Shown piece by piece: positions 1 through 8,687 of a stretch of 64,000 nt of DNA. The stretch spans positions 5,848,501 to 5,912,500 of the forward strand of contig NZ_LT629775.1 of NCBI RefSeq assembly GCF_900105395.1, written 5' to 3'. The notes below the pieces were generated by a model. That model saw only the letters and a list, made by a program, of their open reading frames with translations. It had not been told where the DNA came from and did not search any database. The DNA is from Streptomyces sp. TLI_053 (GTDB lineage: Bacteria > Actinomycetota > Actinomycetes > Streptomycetales > Streptomycetaceae). Made by a program: the position numbers and the translations under genes. Within the stretch, counting starts at the first letter, position 1; every line of letters starts with the position of its first letter.

Positions 1-79
1 CATGCCGGGCACCATAGGCAGATCCGGGCGGGAGGTGTCGAGAGGCGGGAGGCCGGGTGCCGGACGGGGGAGAACGGCC

Positions 80-116
80 GGGGCCGCCGCGGATTCCTGG
101 AATCCACGGCGGCCCC
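80..116 (-). terminator. Terminator of the POT transporter gene
   Basis: Near-perfect inverted repeat: 80-97 pairs with 99-116, with one mismatched pair (90/106). It lies 21 bases past the stop codon of the minus-strand transporter gene. There is no clear T-run, as is usual for GC-rich actinomycete terminators. Function is inferred from symmetry and position. Confidence 0.75.
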
Positions 117-136
117 GGGTGCCGGTCGGGCCGACG

Positions 137-1645
137 TCAGTGGACGTCGCCCATCAGCCGCACGACCTTGCGGCGGTACATGTACAGCGCCGCGCCGGCG
201 AGGATCGCCATGGCGCCCTGGACCGCGAAGTACCAGGTGGAGCCGACCACGTCGTCACCGAGGACGAGCTGGAAGATGGCGGCGACGCAGTCGCCCGCGG
301 TGACCGCGAGGAACCACACGCCCATCATCTGGCTGGCGTACTTGGTCGGTGCCAGCTTGGTGGTGACGGACAGGCCGACCGGGGAGAGGGTCAGCTCGCC
401 GACGGTCTGGATCAGGTAGACCGAGGCCAGCCAGAGCGGCGTGACCTTGGTGTCGCCGGAGGCGGCGGCCATCGCCAGCATCATGACGATGAACGAGGCG
501 CCGATCATCAGCAGGCCGAAGGAGAACTTCGCGGTGGTGCTGGGGTTCTTGGAGCGGTGCGAGAGCGCCACCCAGATCCAGGCGAAGACCGGGGCCAGGG
601 CCATGATGTACAGCGGGTTGAGCGACTGGAACCAGCTGGACGGGAAGTCGAAGCCGAACAGCGTGGACGAGGTGTTGTCCTGCGCGAAGATGTTCAGCGT
701 CGAGCCGGACTGGTCGTAGATCATCCAGAACACGGCGGCGGCGACGAAGAACCAGATGTAGCCGCTCATCCGGGACTGCTCGGTCTCGTCGAGGTCCTTG
801 TCGCGCTTCACCTTGGCGAAGACGAAGACCGGGATCGCGAGGCCCGCGATGGACAGCGGCCAGATCGCCCAGTTGATGGTGAAGTGGCCGGTCAGCGCGA
901 CGACCGCGTAGAAGACGACCGCGGCGGCGAGCCACAGGGCGGCCTTCTTGAAGATCGCGCTCTTCTCGGCGGCCGAGATCGGCGAGGTCACCACGTCGCT
1001 CTTGGCGCTGAGGTGGCGGGTGCCGAGCAGGAACTGGCCGAGGCCCAGGGCCATGCCGACGCCGGCGAGGGCGAAGCCCAGGTGCCAGTCGACCTTCTGG
1101 CCGATGGTGCCGATGACCAGCGGGGCGGCGAAGGCACCGAGGTTGATGCCCATGTAGAAGACGGTGAAGCCGCCGTCCCGGCGCGGGTCGTTGGGCCCGT
1201 CGTAGAGGTGGCCGACCATCGTCGAGATGTTCGCCTTGAGCAGGCCCGAGCCGATCGCGATCAGCGCGAGGCCGCCGAAGAACGACACGCTGACCGGCAG
1301 GGCCAGCAGGAAGTGCCCGATCATGATGATCGTGCCGCCGAGGGCGACGGTCTTCCGGGCGCCGAGGAAGCGGTCGGCGATCCAGCCGCCCGGGAGGGCC
1401 AGCAGGTAGACCATCGCCGTGTAGACGCTGTAGACGGCGCTCGCGACGGCGAACTTCATGCCGAGGCCGCCGTCGGTGACGGAGGCGGTCATGTAGAGCA
1501 CCAGCAGGGCACGCATGCCGTAGTAGCTGAAGCGTTCCCACATCTCGCTCATGAAGAGCGTGGCGAGGCCCCGGGGGTGCCCGAGGAAGGTCTTGCCGCT
1601 GGGAGAGGCCGACTGTACGCCGGGCTCCAGGGTCGTAGACGCCAT
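137..1645 (-). CDS. POT/PTR family proton-coupled oligopeptide transporter
   Basis: Membrane symporter of 502 residues that should take up di- and tripeptides with protons. The family signature is visible near the N-terminus (MSEMWERFSYYGMRALLVLYM region, about residues 30-50). The second POT motif FYMGINLGAF lies about residue 160, and hydrophobic segments run throughout, consistent with 12-14 helices. The ATG at 1645 is chosen because AAGGAA sits just upstream and homologues start close to this motif; an upstream in-frame ATG (1849) would add 68 residues unlike the family. It is divergent from a two-component system across a 329-base gap, so that system may regulate it, but this is only inferred from position. 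Substrate range cannot be read from the sequence. Confidence 0.93.
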   Translation of the reverse strand: MASTTLEPGVQSASPSGKTFLGHPRGLATLFMSEMWERFSYYGMRALLVLYMTASVTDGGLGMKFAVASAVYSVYTAMVYLLALPGGWIADRFLGARKTVALGGTIIMIGHFLLALPVSVSFFGGLALIAIGSGLLKANISTMVGHLYDGPNDPRRDGGFTVFYMGINLGAFAAPLVIGTIGQKVDWHLGFALAGVGMALGLGQFLLGTRHLSAKSDVVTSPISAAEKSAIFKKAALWLAAAVVFYAVVALTGHFTINWAIWPLSIAGLAIPVFVFAKVKRDKDLDETEQSRMSGYIWFFVAAAVFWMIYDQSGSTLNIFAQDNTSSTLFGFDFPSSWFQSLNPLYIMALAPVFAWIWVALSHRSKNPSTTAKFSFGLLMIGASFIVMMLAMAAASGDTKVTPLWLASVYLIQTVGELTLSPVGLSVTTKLAPTKYASQMMGVWFLAVTAGDCVAAIFQLVLGDDVVGSTWYFAVQGAMAILAGAALYMYRRKVVRLMGDVH

Positions 1646-1974
1646 GTGTAGTGGTTCCTTGCCTGACAGCGTCCGCCAAGGGGGGTGGAGGCGGACGTGG
1701 ACGAAACCACTGTACGTGGCGATATTTGGCGGCATCAGCTGACAAAAGCCGTGCATCAGGTATGGAAATGGCAAAGTCCGCGCGAGATCAGTCCACGCTA
1801 TCCATGGTCGAGCAGTGATTATTCCTTCGCTTGCAAGCTCGAGGAGCAAAATCTTCGGCGAACGCGCGGGCCGGGCGTGGCGGTTGGGCCTCGGACACCC
1901 CCCGTATAACGATCACGCACTGTGAACTACCTCACGGCGGCAACGGCCGCACCCCGGCGGACTACCATCAGCCC
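1646..1974. other. Divergent intergenic region, transporter / two-component system
   Basis: This 329-base gap is less GC-rich than its surroundings, mainly at 1710-1860, and must hold the promoter of the minus-strand transporter. No convincing -35/-10 pair was found for that gene. A -10-like hexamer for the response regulator is annotated separately at 1963-1968. No coding sequence or RNA gene is recognised here. Confidence 0.5.
1963..1968 (+). promoter_or_regulatory. -10-like TACCAT before a leaderless response regulator
   Basis: TACCAT ends six bases before the ATG at 1975, the distance expected between a -10 box and the transcription start. No Shine-Dalgarno sequence precedes the ATG. This suggests a leaderless mRNA. 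No good -35 was seen. Confidence 0.45.
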
Positions 1975-2649
1975 ATGACCTGTGTGCTGCTCGCCGAGGA
2001 CGACCCCGCGATCTCCGAACCGCTCGCCCGGGCGCTGCGCCGTGAGGGGTACGAGGTGCTCGTCCGTGAGGACGGCCCGTCCGCACTGGCCGCCGGGCTC
2101 GGCGAGGAGGTCGACCTCGTCGTGCTCGACCTCGGCCTGCCCGAGATGGACGGCCTCGAGGTGTGCCGCCGGCTGCGCGCGGACGGCCGCAGCTGCCCCG
2201 TCCTGGTGCTCACCGCCCGCGCCGACGAGGTCGACACGGTGGTCGGCCTGGACGCCGGCGCCGACGACTACGTCACCAAGCCGTTCCGGCTCGCCGAACT
2301 GCTCGCCCGGGTCCGGGCCCTGCTCCGGCGCGGCAACGTCGACCAGCTCACCACCGGCGCGCACGGCGTCAAGATCGACATCGAGTCGCACCGCGCCTGG
2401 CTCGGCGAGGAGGAGCTCACCCTCTCCGCCAAGGAGTTCGAGCTGCTCCGGGTGCTGGTCCGGGACGCCGGCCGGGTGGTCACCCGCGAGGAGATCATGC
2501 GGCAGGTCTGGGACACCACCTGGTGGACCTCCACCAAGACCCTGGACATGCACATCTCCTGGCTGCGCAAGAAGCTCGGCGACGATGCCGCCAACCCCCG
2601 CTACATCGCCACCGTGCGCGGAGTGGGCTTCCGGTTCGAGAAGAATTAG
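1975..2649 (+). CDS. OmpR-family response regulator
   Basis: DNA-binding response regulator of 224 residues. The receiver domain (1-~115) has the acidic pair E8/D9-D10, phosphoacceptor D52 in VVLDLGLPEMDG and the conserved K102 in DDYVTKPF. The C-terminal winged helix (~130-224) ends VRGVGFRFEKN, typical of the OmpR/PhoB class. The sensor kinase starts 51 bases downstream and is presumably co-transcribed. The start is set by the family N-terminus and the -10-like TACCAT six bases upstream. The target genes are unknown; the divergent peptide transporter is the obvious candidate. Confidence 0.95.
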   Translation: MTCVLLAEDDPAISEPLARALRREGYEVLVREDGPSALAAGLGEEVDLVVLDLGLPEMDGLEVCRRLRADGRSCPVLVLTARADEVDTVVGLDAGADDYVTKPFRLAELLARVRALLRRGNVDQLTTGAHGVKIDIESHRAWLGEEELTLSAKEFELLRVLVRDAGRVVTREEIMRQVWDTTWWTSTKTLDMHISWLRKKLGDDAANPRYIATVRGVGFRFEKN

Positions 2650-2700
2650 CCCGAGCGGACGCCCCGGCCGGGGGCGCCCACCACCGTCGGGAGCGGCAGC

Positions 2701-3948
2701 GTGAAACGCCGAATGATCAACTCGCTGCTGGGCGTCGTCCTGGTGGTCGTCGTGGTGTTCTGCGTCCCGCTGGCGGTGGTGGAGAAGCGCACCATCGTCA
2801 GCTCCGCCCAGGACCGGGTGGACGCCGCCGCCGTCCGGGTGCTCGCCCTGGTGGAGAACCGGCTCGCCGCCAACGAGCCGGTCACCGGCGACAAGTTCGC
2901 CAACCAGGTCTCCGAGGGCCAGTACGTCGAGGTGGACATCCCCGGCCGGGCGATCGTCTCCAGCGGGCAGCGGCCCGACGGCGACCACGTGCTCAAGGCG
3001 GTCGAACGCGGCGCCAGCGGCGAGACCGTCACCGTCGAGCAGTCCCGCGAGGCGGTCGACCACGAGATCGCCAACATGCTGCTGCTGCTCGGCGTGGTCG
3101 CGCTGCTCGCCGTGCAGGCCGCCGTCGCCCTCGCCGTCTGGCAGGCCAAGCGGCTCGCCCAGCCGCTCACCGACCTCGCCGAGACCGCCGAGCGGCTCGG
3201 CTCCGGCGACCCGCGCCCGCGCGACCGCCGCTACGGCGTGCCCGAGCTCGACCGGGTCGCCGAGGTGCTCGACGTCAGCGCCGAACGGATCGCCCGGATG
3301 CTCACCGCCGAGCGCCGGCTCGCCGCCGACGCCTCGCACCAGCTGCGCACCCCGCTCACCGCGCTCTCCATGCGGCTGGAGGAGATCACCGCGCTGGCCG
3401 AGGACCCGGACACGGTCAAGGAGGAGGCCACCATCGCCCTCCAGCAGGTCGAGCGGCTCACCGACGTCGTCCAGCGGCTGCTGACCACCCAGCGCGACCC
3501 GCGCAGCCCCACCGCCGTCGCCTTCGACGTCGACGACGTGGTCAAGCAGCAGGTCGAGGAGTGGGGGCCGTCGCTGCGCGGCACCGGGCGGGTGCTCCAG
3601 GTCGAGGGACTGCGCGGGGTCACCGCCGTCGGCACCCCCGGCACGGTCGCCCAGGTGCTGGCCACCCTGATCGAGAACTCGCTGATGCACGGCGCCGGCA
3701 CGGTCACCCTGCGGGTCCGGCCGTCCGGGACGTCCGTGGTGGTCGAGGTGCAGGACGAGGGCCCCGGCGTTCCGCCCGAGCTGGGCAACCGGGTGTTCGA
3801 GCGCGCGGTCAGCGGCCGCAACTCGACCGGCATCGGGCTGGCCGTCGCCCGCGACCTCGCGGAGGCGGACGGCGGGCGGCTGGAGCTGCTCTCGCTGCGG
3901 CCGGCGGTGTTCGCGCTCTTCCTCGGCCGCAGCCGGCGCGAGGTCTGA
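2701..3948 (+). CDS. Sensor histidine kinase
   Basis: Membrane histidine kinase of 415 residues paired with the preceding regulator. A first helix (~8-26) and a second (~124-147) flank an extracytoplasmic sensor segment of about 95 residues. A HAMP-like linker follows, then the HisKA box with H213 in DASHQLRTPLTAL. The ATPase domain carries an N-box (LIENSLMHGAG), a G1 box (DEGPGVP) and a G2 box (STGIGLAVA). It starts at GTG 2701 behind GGGAG. The ligand is not evident; the sensor segment shows no recognisable domain. Confidence 0.94.
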   Translation: MKRRMINSLLGVVLVVVVVFCVPLAVVEKRTIVSSAQDRVDAAAVRVLALVENRLAANEPVTGDKFANQVSEGQYVEVDIPGRAIVSSGQRPDGDHVLKAVERGASGETVTVEQSREAVDHEIANMLLLLGVVALLAVQAAVALAVWQAKRLAQPLTDLAETAERLGSGDPRPRDRRYGVPELDRVAEVLDVSAERIARMLTAERRLAADASHQLRTPLTALSMRLEEITALAEDPDTVKEEATIALQQVERLTDVVQRLLTTQRDPRSPTAVAFDVDDVVKQQVEEWGPSLRGTGRVLQVEGLRGVTAVGTPGTVAQVLATLIENSLMHGAGTVTLRVRPSGTSVVVEVQDEGPGVPPELGNRVFERAVSGRNSTGIGLAVARDLAEADGGRLELLSLRPAVFALFLGRSRREV

Positions 3949-3967
3949 GCGAGGCCGTCGCGACCGG

Positions 3968-4264
3968 TCAGAACCGCTCGTCGCGGACCACGTCCAGGTC
4001 GGTGAAGGTGGGCGGCGCGTCGCACAGCGCCACCATCTCGCGGTAGATCCGGTCGGTCTCCGGCAGGTTCGAGTTGCGCATGGCGTCCTCGTACGAGGCG
4101 AACTCGACGATCTCCACCACGTGCCGCGGGTCCGAGCGGTCGGTGCCGACCATCGCGTGGTCGACGGTCCGCCGGCCCTCGGTCTTCTCGGCCCAGCGGT
4201 CCATCAGGCCGTTGAGCTCTTCCATCCGGTCGGTCCGGCACTCGATGATCTGGACGAAGGTCAT
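3968..4264 (-). CDS. Small ABM-like / dabb-like conserved protein
   Basis: A 98-residue cytosolic protein starting MTFVQIIECRTDRMEELNGLMDRW. The pattern of a short beta strand (VQIIE), an amphipathic helix, and later HVVEIVEFASYEDA resembles the ferredoxin-like fold of antibiotic-biosynthesis monooxygenase (ABM) domain proteins. The start at 4264 has an excellent AGGAGG seven bases upstream, so the in-frame ATG at 4330 is rejected. No catalytic residue can be assigned and no function should be assumed. It converges with the sensor kinase gene (19-base gap). Confidence 0.75.
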   Translation of the reverse strand: MTFVQIIECRTDRMEELNGLMDRWAEKTEGRRTVDHAMVGTDRSDPRHVVEIVEFASYEDAMRNSNLPETDRIYREMVALCDAPPTFTDLDVVRDERF

Positions 4265-4388
4265 GGCGAGCCTCCTGGGTCCCCCCGGGGCCTCGATCGT
4301 TCGCCGGCCGTGCTCGCCCTCGGTCACCACTCTCCTCCTGCCGCGCCGGGGGCGGCAAGGCGGGAGGAGGGGACGGGGGAGCGCGGGC

Positions 4389-4952
4389 CTACTCGGCCTT
4401 GGCGAGCCGGGTGCGCTCGGCGGCCAGCACCAGCTCGGCCTGGGCGACCACCGCGGCGGCCGGGGCGTCCTGGACGGTCGGCTGCTCGGCCGCGGGCTCT
4501 GCGGGGAGTTCCGGCAGTGCCTTGAAGACCCACGTCCGGTAGGAGAAGAACCGGAAGACCGTTCCGGCGGTCAGACCGATGACGTTCTTGGCGATCAGCT
4601 GGCTGGTGGCCGAGTCGTAGCCGAGGACGTGCACCGAGAAGCCGTTGATGCCGTTCTCGATCAGCATGCCGATACCGCTGAAGATCAGGAAGAGGGTGAT
4701 CTCGCGCTTGCGCGAGGCCGTGTCCCGGTCGCGGTAGAGCCAGTAGCGGTAGCCGAGGTAGTTGGTGCCGATCGCGACCGAGGTGGCGATCCAGCCCGAG
4801 AGGGAGTTGATCGGACCGGTCGCCTTCAGGCAGACCCAGAAGACACCGGCATTGACGATCACGCCGCTCAGGCCGACGATGCCGAACTTCACGACCTCGC
4901 CCTTGATCCCGCGCAGCTTCTGCGCCAGGTCCGACACCGTGGTCGTCGCCAT
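4389..4952 (-). CDS. GtrA family membrane protein
   Basis: Protein of 187 residues with four hydrophobic segments and the GtrA hallmark near the N-terminus (VKFGIVGLSGVIVNAGVFW). GtrA-like proteins are thought to flip or bind polyprenyl-phosphate sugars for glycosylation of surface polymers. The C-terminal ~45 residues are Ala/Glu-rich and probably cytosolic. ATG 4952 is preferred because GGAGG lies ten bases upstream and the family motif follows soon after; an upstream in-frame ATG at 5036 is possible. The role fits the other wall-polysaccharide genes in the window, but the partner glycosyltransferase is not identifiable. Confidence 0.85.
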   Translation of the reverse strand: MATTTVSDLAQKLRGIKGEVVKFGIVGLSGVIVNAGVFWVCLKATGPINSLSGWIATSVAIGTNYLGYRYWLYRDRDTASRKREITLFLIFSGIGMLIENGINGFSVHVLGYDSATSQLIAKNVIGLTAGTVFRFFSYRTWVFKALPELPAEPAAEQPTVQDAPAAAVVAQAELVLAAERTRLAKAE

Positions 4953-5181
4953 ACCGGGCTGCCTCCATGTGCGTGCGGGACGAAAGGTCGCCGGGGCGGG
5001 TGCCGCGGTTCCCTTGAGCCCTGCGTGCACGCACATGATCGGACCGCGCGTATCAGGACCTGGCCGTCCAGGCTACCCGGTTCCGCCGATCGGCTCAGCC
5101 CCCCGGGGTGGGCCTTGCCGAACCCCGGAGTAGGGACGCGGTCGCGGCGGGAGCGGTTCCACGGCCTCCGACCGGCCCGGA

Positions 5182-5187
5182 TATCCT
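5182..5187 (+). promoter_or_regulatory. -10-like TATCCT before leaderless purK
   Basis: TATCCT ends six bases before the GTG start at 5194, so the transcript should begin at or near the start codon. No Shine-Dalgarno sequence is present. Confidence 0.5.
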
Positions 5188-5193
5188 GGCGGG

Positions 5194-6351
5194 GTGACTT
5201 CCCCGGGCAACGCGAATTTTCCAGTGGTGGGCATGATCGGCGGCGGGCAGCTTGCCCGCATGGCACACCAGGCGGGCATCCCGCTCGGAGTCCGGTTCAA
5301 GCTCCTCGCCGACACTCCCCAGGACTCGGCCGCACAGGTCGTCTCCGACGTCGTCCTCGGCGACTACCGCGACCTCGACACCCTGCGCCGCTTCGCGGCC
5401 GGCTGCGACGTGATCACCTTCGACCACGAGCACGTGCCGACCGAGCACCTGCGGGCCCTGCAGGCCGACGGCATCGCCGTCCGGCCCGGGCCGGACGCGC
5501 TGGTCAACGCCCAGGACAAGGGCGTGATGCGGGCCAAGCTCGACTCCATCGGCGTCCCCTGCCCCCGGCACCGGATCGTCGCCGACCCGGCCGACGTGAC
5601 CGCGTTCGCCGAGGAGGGCACCGGCTACCCGGTGGTCCTGAAGACCGTCCGCGGCGGCTACGACGGCAAGGGCGTCTGGGTGGTCGGCGACGAGGACGCG
5701 GCCGCGGCCCCGTTCCTCGCCGGTGTCCCGGTGCTCGCCGAGGAGAAGGTCGACTTCGTCCGCGAGCTGGCGGCCAACGTGGTCCGCTCGCCCAGCGGCC
5801 AGGCGGTCGCCTACCCGGTGGTGGAGAGCGTCCAGGAGAACGGCGTCTGCGCCGAGGTCACCGCCCCCGCGCCGGACCTCGACCCCGCGCTGTCCGACGA
5901 GGCCCAGCAGCTGGCCCTGCGGATCGCCGGCGAGCTGGACATCACCGGCCACCTCGCGGTCGAGCTGTTCCAGACCCGGGACGGCCGGATCCTGGTCAAC
6001 GAGCTGGCCATGCGCCCGCACAACTCCGGTCACTGGAGCCAGGACGGCGCGGTCACCTCGCAGTTCGAGAACCACCTGCGGGCCGTCCTCGACCTGCCGC
6101 TCGGCGACCCCCGGCCGCGCGCCAGGTGGACCGTGATGGTCAACGTCCTCGGCGGCGACTACCCGGACATGTACCGCGCCTTCCTGCACTGCATGGCCCG
6201 CGACCCGGGGCTGCGCATCCACATGTACGGCAAGGACGTGAAGCCCGGCCGCAAGGTCGGCCACGTCAACGTTTTCGGGGACGACCTCGAGGACGTCCGT
6301 GAGCGCGCCCGCCACGCGGCCGCCTACCTGCGAGGAACGATCACCGAATGA
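5194..6351 (+). CDS. purK: N5-carboxyaminoimidazole ribonucleotide synthase
   Basis: ATP-grasp enzyme of 385 residues that carboxylates aminoimidazole ribonucleotide with bicarbonate and ATP in de novo purine synthesis. The N-terminal nucleotide-binding turn (VGMIGGGQLARM) and the glycine-rich ATP-grasp loop (KTVRGGYDGKGVW) are intact. So is the late NELAMRPHNSGHWS segment that binds Mg-ATP and substrate. It starts at GTG with a -10-like hexamer and no Shine-Dalgarno site, suggesting leaderless translation. The end overlaps the start of purE by four bases (ATGA), so the two are translationally coupled and their products act in sequence. Confidence 0.97.
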   Translation: MTSPGNANFPVVGMIGGGQLARMAHQAGIPLGVRFKLLADTPQDSAAQVVSDVVLGDYRDLDTLRRFAAGCDVITFDHEHVPTEHLRALQADGIAVRPGPDALVNAQDKGVMRAKLDSIGVPCPRHRIVADPADVTAFAEEGTGYPVVLKTVRGGYDGKGVWVVGDEDAAAAPFLAGVPVLAEEKVDFVRELAANVVRSPSGQAVAYPVVESVQENGVCAEVTAPAPDLDPALSDEAQQLALRIAGELDITGHLAVELFQTRDGRILVNELAMRPHNSGHWSQDGAVTSQFENHLRAVLDLPLGDPRPRARWTVMVNVLGGDYPDMYRAFLHCMARDPGLRIHMYGKDVKPGRKVGHVNVFGDDLEDVRERARHAAAYLRGTITE

Positions 6352-6890
6352 CCGCCCCCACCGCCCCCACCTCTCCTCTCGTCGGCATCGTCATGGGCTC
6401 GGACTCCGACTGGCCCGTGATGGAGGCGGCCGCCCAGGCGCTCGACGAGTTCGAGATCCCCTACGAGGTCGACGTCGTCTCCGCGCACCGGATGCCGCGC
6501 GAGATGGTCGCGTACGGCGAGAGCGCCCACAAGCGCGGTCTGAAGGCGATCGTCGCGGGCGCGGGCGGCGCCGCCCACCTGCCCGGCATGCTCGCCTCCG
6601 TCACCCCGCTGCCGGTGATCGGCGTGCCGGTGCCGCTGCGCTACCTGGACGGCATGGACAGCCTGCTGTCGATCGTGCAGATGCCGGCCGGCGTCCCGGT
6701 GGCGACCGTCTCGGTGGCGGGCGCGCGCAACGCGGGCCTGCTCGCGGTGCGGATGCTGGCCGCGTTCGACCCGGAGCTCACCGAGCGGATGACCGAGTTC
6801 CAGGCCGAGCTGAACAGCCAGGCCACCGAGAAGGGCAAGAAGCTCCGGGCCAAGGTGGCGGGTTCCGCCTCGTTCGGCTTCGGAAAGTAG
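6348..6890 (+). CDS. purE: N5-CAIR mutase
   Basis: Class I PurE of 180 residues, which moves the carboxyl group of N5-CAIR to give CAIR. The phosphate-binding GSDSDW motif is at 17-22 and the conserved SAHR with H47 follows. The GAGGAAHLPGMLAS loop is also intact. Its ATG lies inside the stop region of purK (four-base overlap), a standard translational coupling. Length and motifs are typical of a functional enzyme. Confidence 0.97.
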   Translation: MTAPTAPTSPLVGIVMGSDSDWPVMEAAAQALDEFEIPYEVDVVSAHRMPREMVAYGESAHKRGLKAIVAGAGGAAHLPGMLASVTPLPVIGVPVPLRYLDGMDSLLSIVQMPAGVPVATVSVAGARNAGLLAVRMLAAFDPELTERMTEFQAELNSQATEKGKKLRAKVAGSASFGFGK

Positions 6891-6925
6891 TCATAAAAGC
6901 AGTCTGGTCGGATACAACAGCTCGT

Positions 6926-8143
6926 ATGACCTCTGAGCTGCTGGATTCCACGCCCGCCGCCCTGCTGGAGCGCGCCCGGGCCGTCCTTCGCACCGCCCCC
7001 GTGGTGGACGGCCACAACGACCTCCCGTGGGCGATGCGCGAGCAGGTCGGCTACGACCTCGACGCGCTCGACCTGGCCGCCGACCAGAGCACCCGGCTGC
7101 ACACCGACCTCGTCCGCCTCACCGCGGGCGGGGTCGGCGCGCAGTTCTGGTCCGTCTACGTGCCCAGCCGGCTCGCCGGGGACCACGCCGTGAGCGCCAC
7201 TCTGGAGCAGATCGACTTCGTGCACGCCCTGGTCGACCGCTTCCCCGACCGGCTGCGGCTCGCGCTCACCGCCGACGACCTGGAGGCCGCCCGCGCCGAG
7301 GGCCGGATCGCCTCCCTGATCGGCGCCGAGGGCGGTCACTCGATCGACTGCTCGCTCGCCACCCTGCGCGCCCTGCACGCGCTCGGCGTCCGCTACATGA
7401 CGCTCACCCACAACGACAACACGCCGTGGGCCGACTCCGCCACCGACGAGCCCGCGGCCGGCGGCCTCACCGCCTTCGGCGAGGAGGTCGTCCGGGAGAT
7501 GAACCGGCTCGGCATGCTGGTCGACCTCTCGCACGTCTCCGCCGACACCATGCGCGACGCCCTGCGGGTCAGCGAGGCCCCGGTGCTGTTCTCGCACTCC
7601 TCGTCCCGCGCGGTCTGCGCCCACCCGCGGAACGTCCCGGACGACGTGCTCGCCCGCCTCGCCGACAACGGCGGCGTCGCGATGGCCACCTTCGTGCCCA
7701 AGTTCATCCTGCCCGCCGCGATCGAGTGGACCGCCGCCGCCGACGAGAACATGCGCGCCCACGGCTTCGACCACCTCGACACCACCCCGGCCGGGATGGC
7801 CTGCCAGCGCGCCTACGAGGAGGCGAACCCGCGCCCGGTCGCCACCGTCACCACCGTCGCCGACCACCTCGACCACATGCGGGAGGTCGCCGGTGTCGAC
7901 CACATCGGCATCGGCGGCGACTTCGACGGCACCGCGTTCCTCCCGGACGGCCTCGACGACGTCGCCGGCTATCCCAACCTGATCGCCGAACTGCTGCGCC
8001 GAGGCTGGTCGGAGGGCGACCTCGCCAAGCTCACCTGGCACAACGCCGTCCGCGTGCTGCGCGACGCGGAGAGCGCCGCCGCCCGCCTGCGCGAGGCGGG
8101 GCGGGCACCGTCCATCGCCACCCTCGCGCGCCTGGACGGCTGA
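6926..8143 (+). CDS. Membrane dipeptidase, peptidase family M19
   Basis: Zinc dipeptidase of 405 residues (renal dipeptidase family) expected to hydrolyse dipeptides. It shows the metal ligands H30 and D32 in VDGHNDLPW, an EGGHSID segment, the SHSSSRAVCAHPRN motif, and the late HIGIGGDFDG. There is no signal peptide, so it is probably cytosolic in spite of the family name. ATG 6926 is chosen because it lies directly before the conserved region; TACAAC seven bases upstream might act as a -10 of a leaderless transcript. The gap after purE is only 35 bases, so it may also be read through from the purine operon. Confidence 0.93.
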   Translation: MTSELLDSTPAALLERARAVLRTAPVVDGHNDLPWAMREQVGYDLDALDLAADQSTRLHTDLVRLTAGGVGAQFWSVYVPSRLAGDHAVSATLEQIDFVHALVDRFPDRLRLALTADDLEAARAEGRIASLIGAEGGHSIDCSLATLRALHALGVRYMTLTHNDNTPWADSATDEPAAGGLTAFGEEVVREMNRLGMLVDLSHVSADTMRDALRVSEAPVLFSHSSSRAVCAHPRNVPDDVLARLADNGGVAMATFVPKFILPAAIEWTAAADENMRAHGFDHLDTTPAGMACQRAYEEANPRPVATVTTVADHLDHMREVAGVDHIGIGGDFDGTAFLPDGLDDVAGYPNLIAELLRRGWSEGDLAKLTWHNAVRVLRDAESAAARLREAGRAPSIATLARLDG

Positions 8144-8167
8144 CCCCGCCCGCACGGCCGACCCCGT

Positions 8168-8204
8168 GGGCCCGGTGGGGCGGTCCGAGCGCCCCACCGG
8201 GCCC
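8168..8204. terminator. Bidirectional terminator, dipeptidase / CoA-binding gene
   Basis: Perfect 15-base-pair stem (8168-8182 with 8190-8204) and a seven-base loop, placed between two convergent genes (stops at 8143 and 8237). It should serve both. Confidence 0.8.
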
Positions 8205-8236
8205 GCGAGGTCGGCGCCCGACCGGCCCCGGCGGGC

Positions 8237-8650
8237 TCAGCCCAGCCGCGGGAACTCGATCGCGGGGCACTTGTCCATGACCATCTCCAGCCCGGCGGCG
8301 GTGGTCCGGGCGTAGGCCGCCTCGTCCACCACACCGAGCTGGAACCAGACCGCCTTCGCCCCCACGGCCACCGCCTGGTCCGCCACCTCCCCGGCCAGTG
8401 CGCTGTTCACGAACACGTCCACCACGTCGACCTCGAACGGGATGTCCGCGAGGGAGGCGTACCCCGGCTCGCCGAGGACCGTCTCGGCCTTCGGGTGCAC
8501 GGGCACGATCCGCTTGCCGCGCTCCTGCAGGAACCGGGCCACGCCGTGGGCGGCCCGGGCGGTGTTGGTGGACAGGCCGACCACCGCCCAGGTGTCACCC
8601 TCACCGGTGAGGATGGAGCGGACCGTCGCTTCGTCGCCGTAGTTCGTCAT
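8237..8650 (-). CDS. CoA-binding domain protein (YccU-like)
   Basis: A 137-residue protein consisting of one Rossmann-type CoA-binding domain. The early strand-turn WAVVGLSTNTARAAHGVARFLQ and the segment KAVWFQLGVVDE match the YccU/CoA_binding_2 family. Members of this family are common in bacteria, but their function is not established; binding of CoA or CoA-activated metabolites is assumed from the fold. It starts at ATG 8650 with no evident Shine-Dalgarno site. It is followed upstream by UDP-glucose dehydrogenase on the same strand (37-base gap). Confidence 0.88.
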   Translation of the reverse strand: MTNYGDEATVRSILTGEGDTWAVVGLSTNTARAAHGVARFLQERGKRIVPVHPKAETVLGEPGYASLADIPFEVDVVDVFVNSALAGEVADQAVAVGAKAVWFQLGVVDEAAYARTTAAGLEMVMDKCPAIEFPRLG

Positions 8651-8687
8651 GCCCGGGGCAACGAAGGCCGGTGGCCCGGGATTCCCG

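Noticed and set aside
2..1651. Long plus-strand frame opposite the POT transporter, rich in Asp, Arg and Gly
   Set aside because: Antisense shadow; the minus-strand frame has the full POT signatures and a ribosome site.
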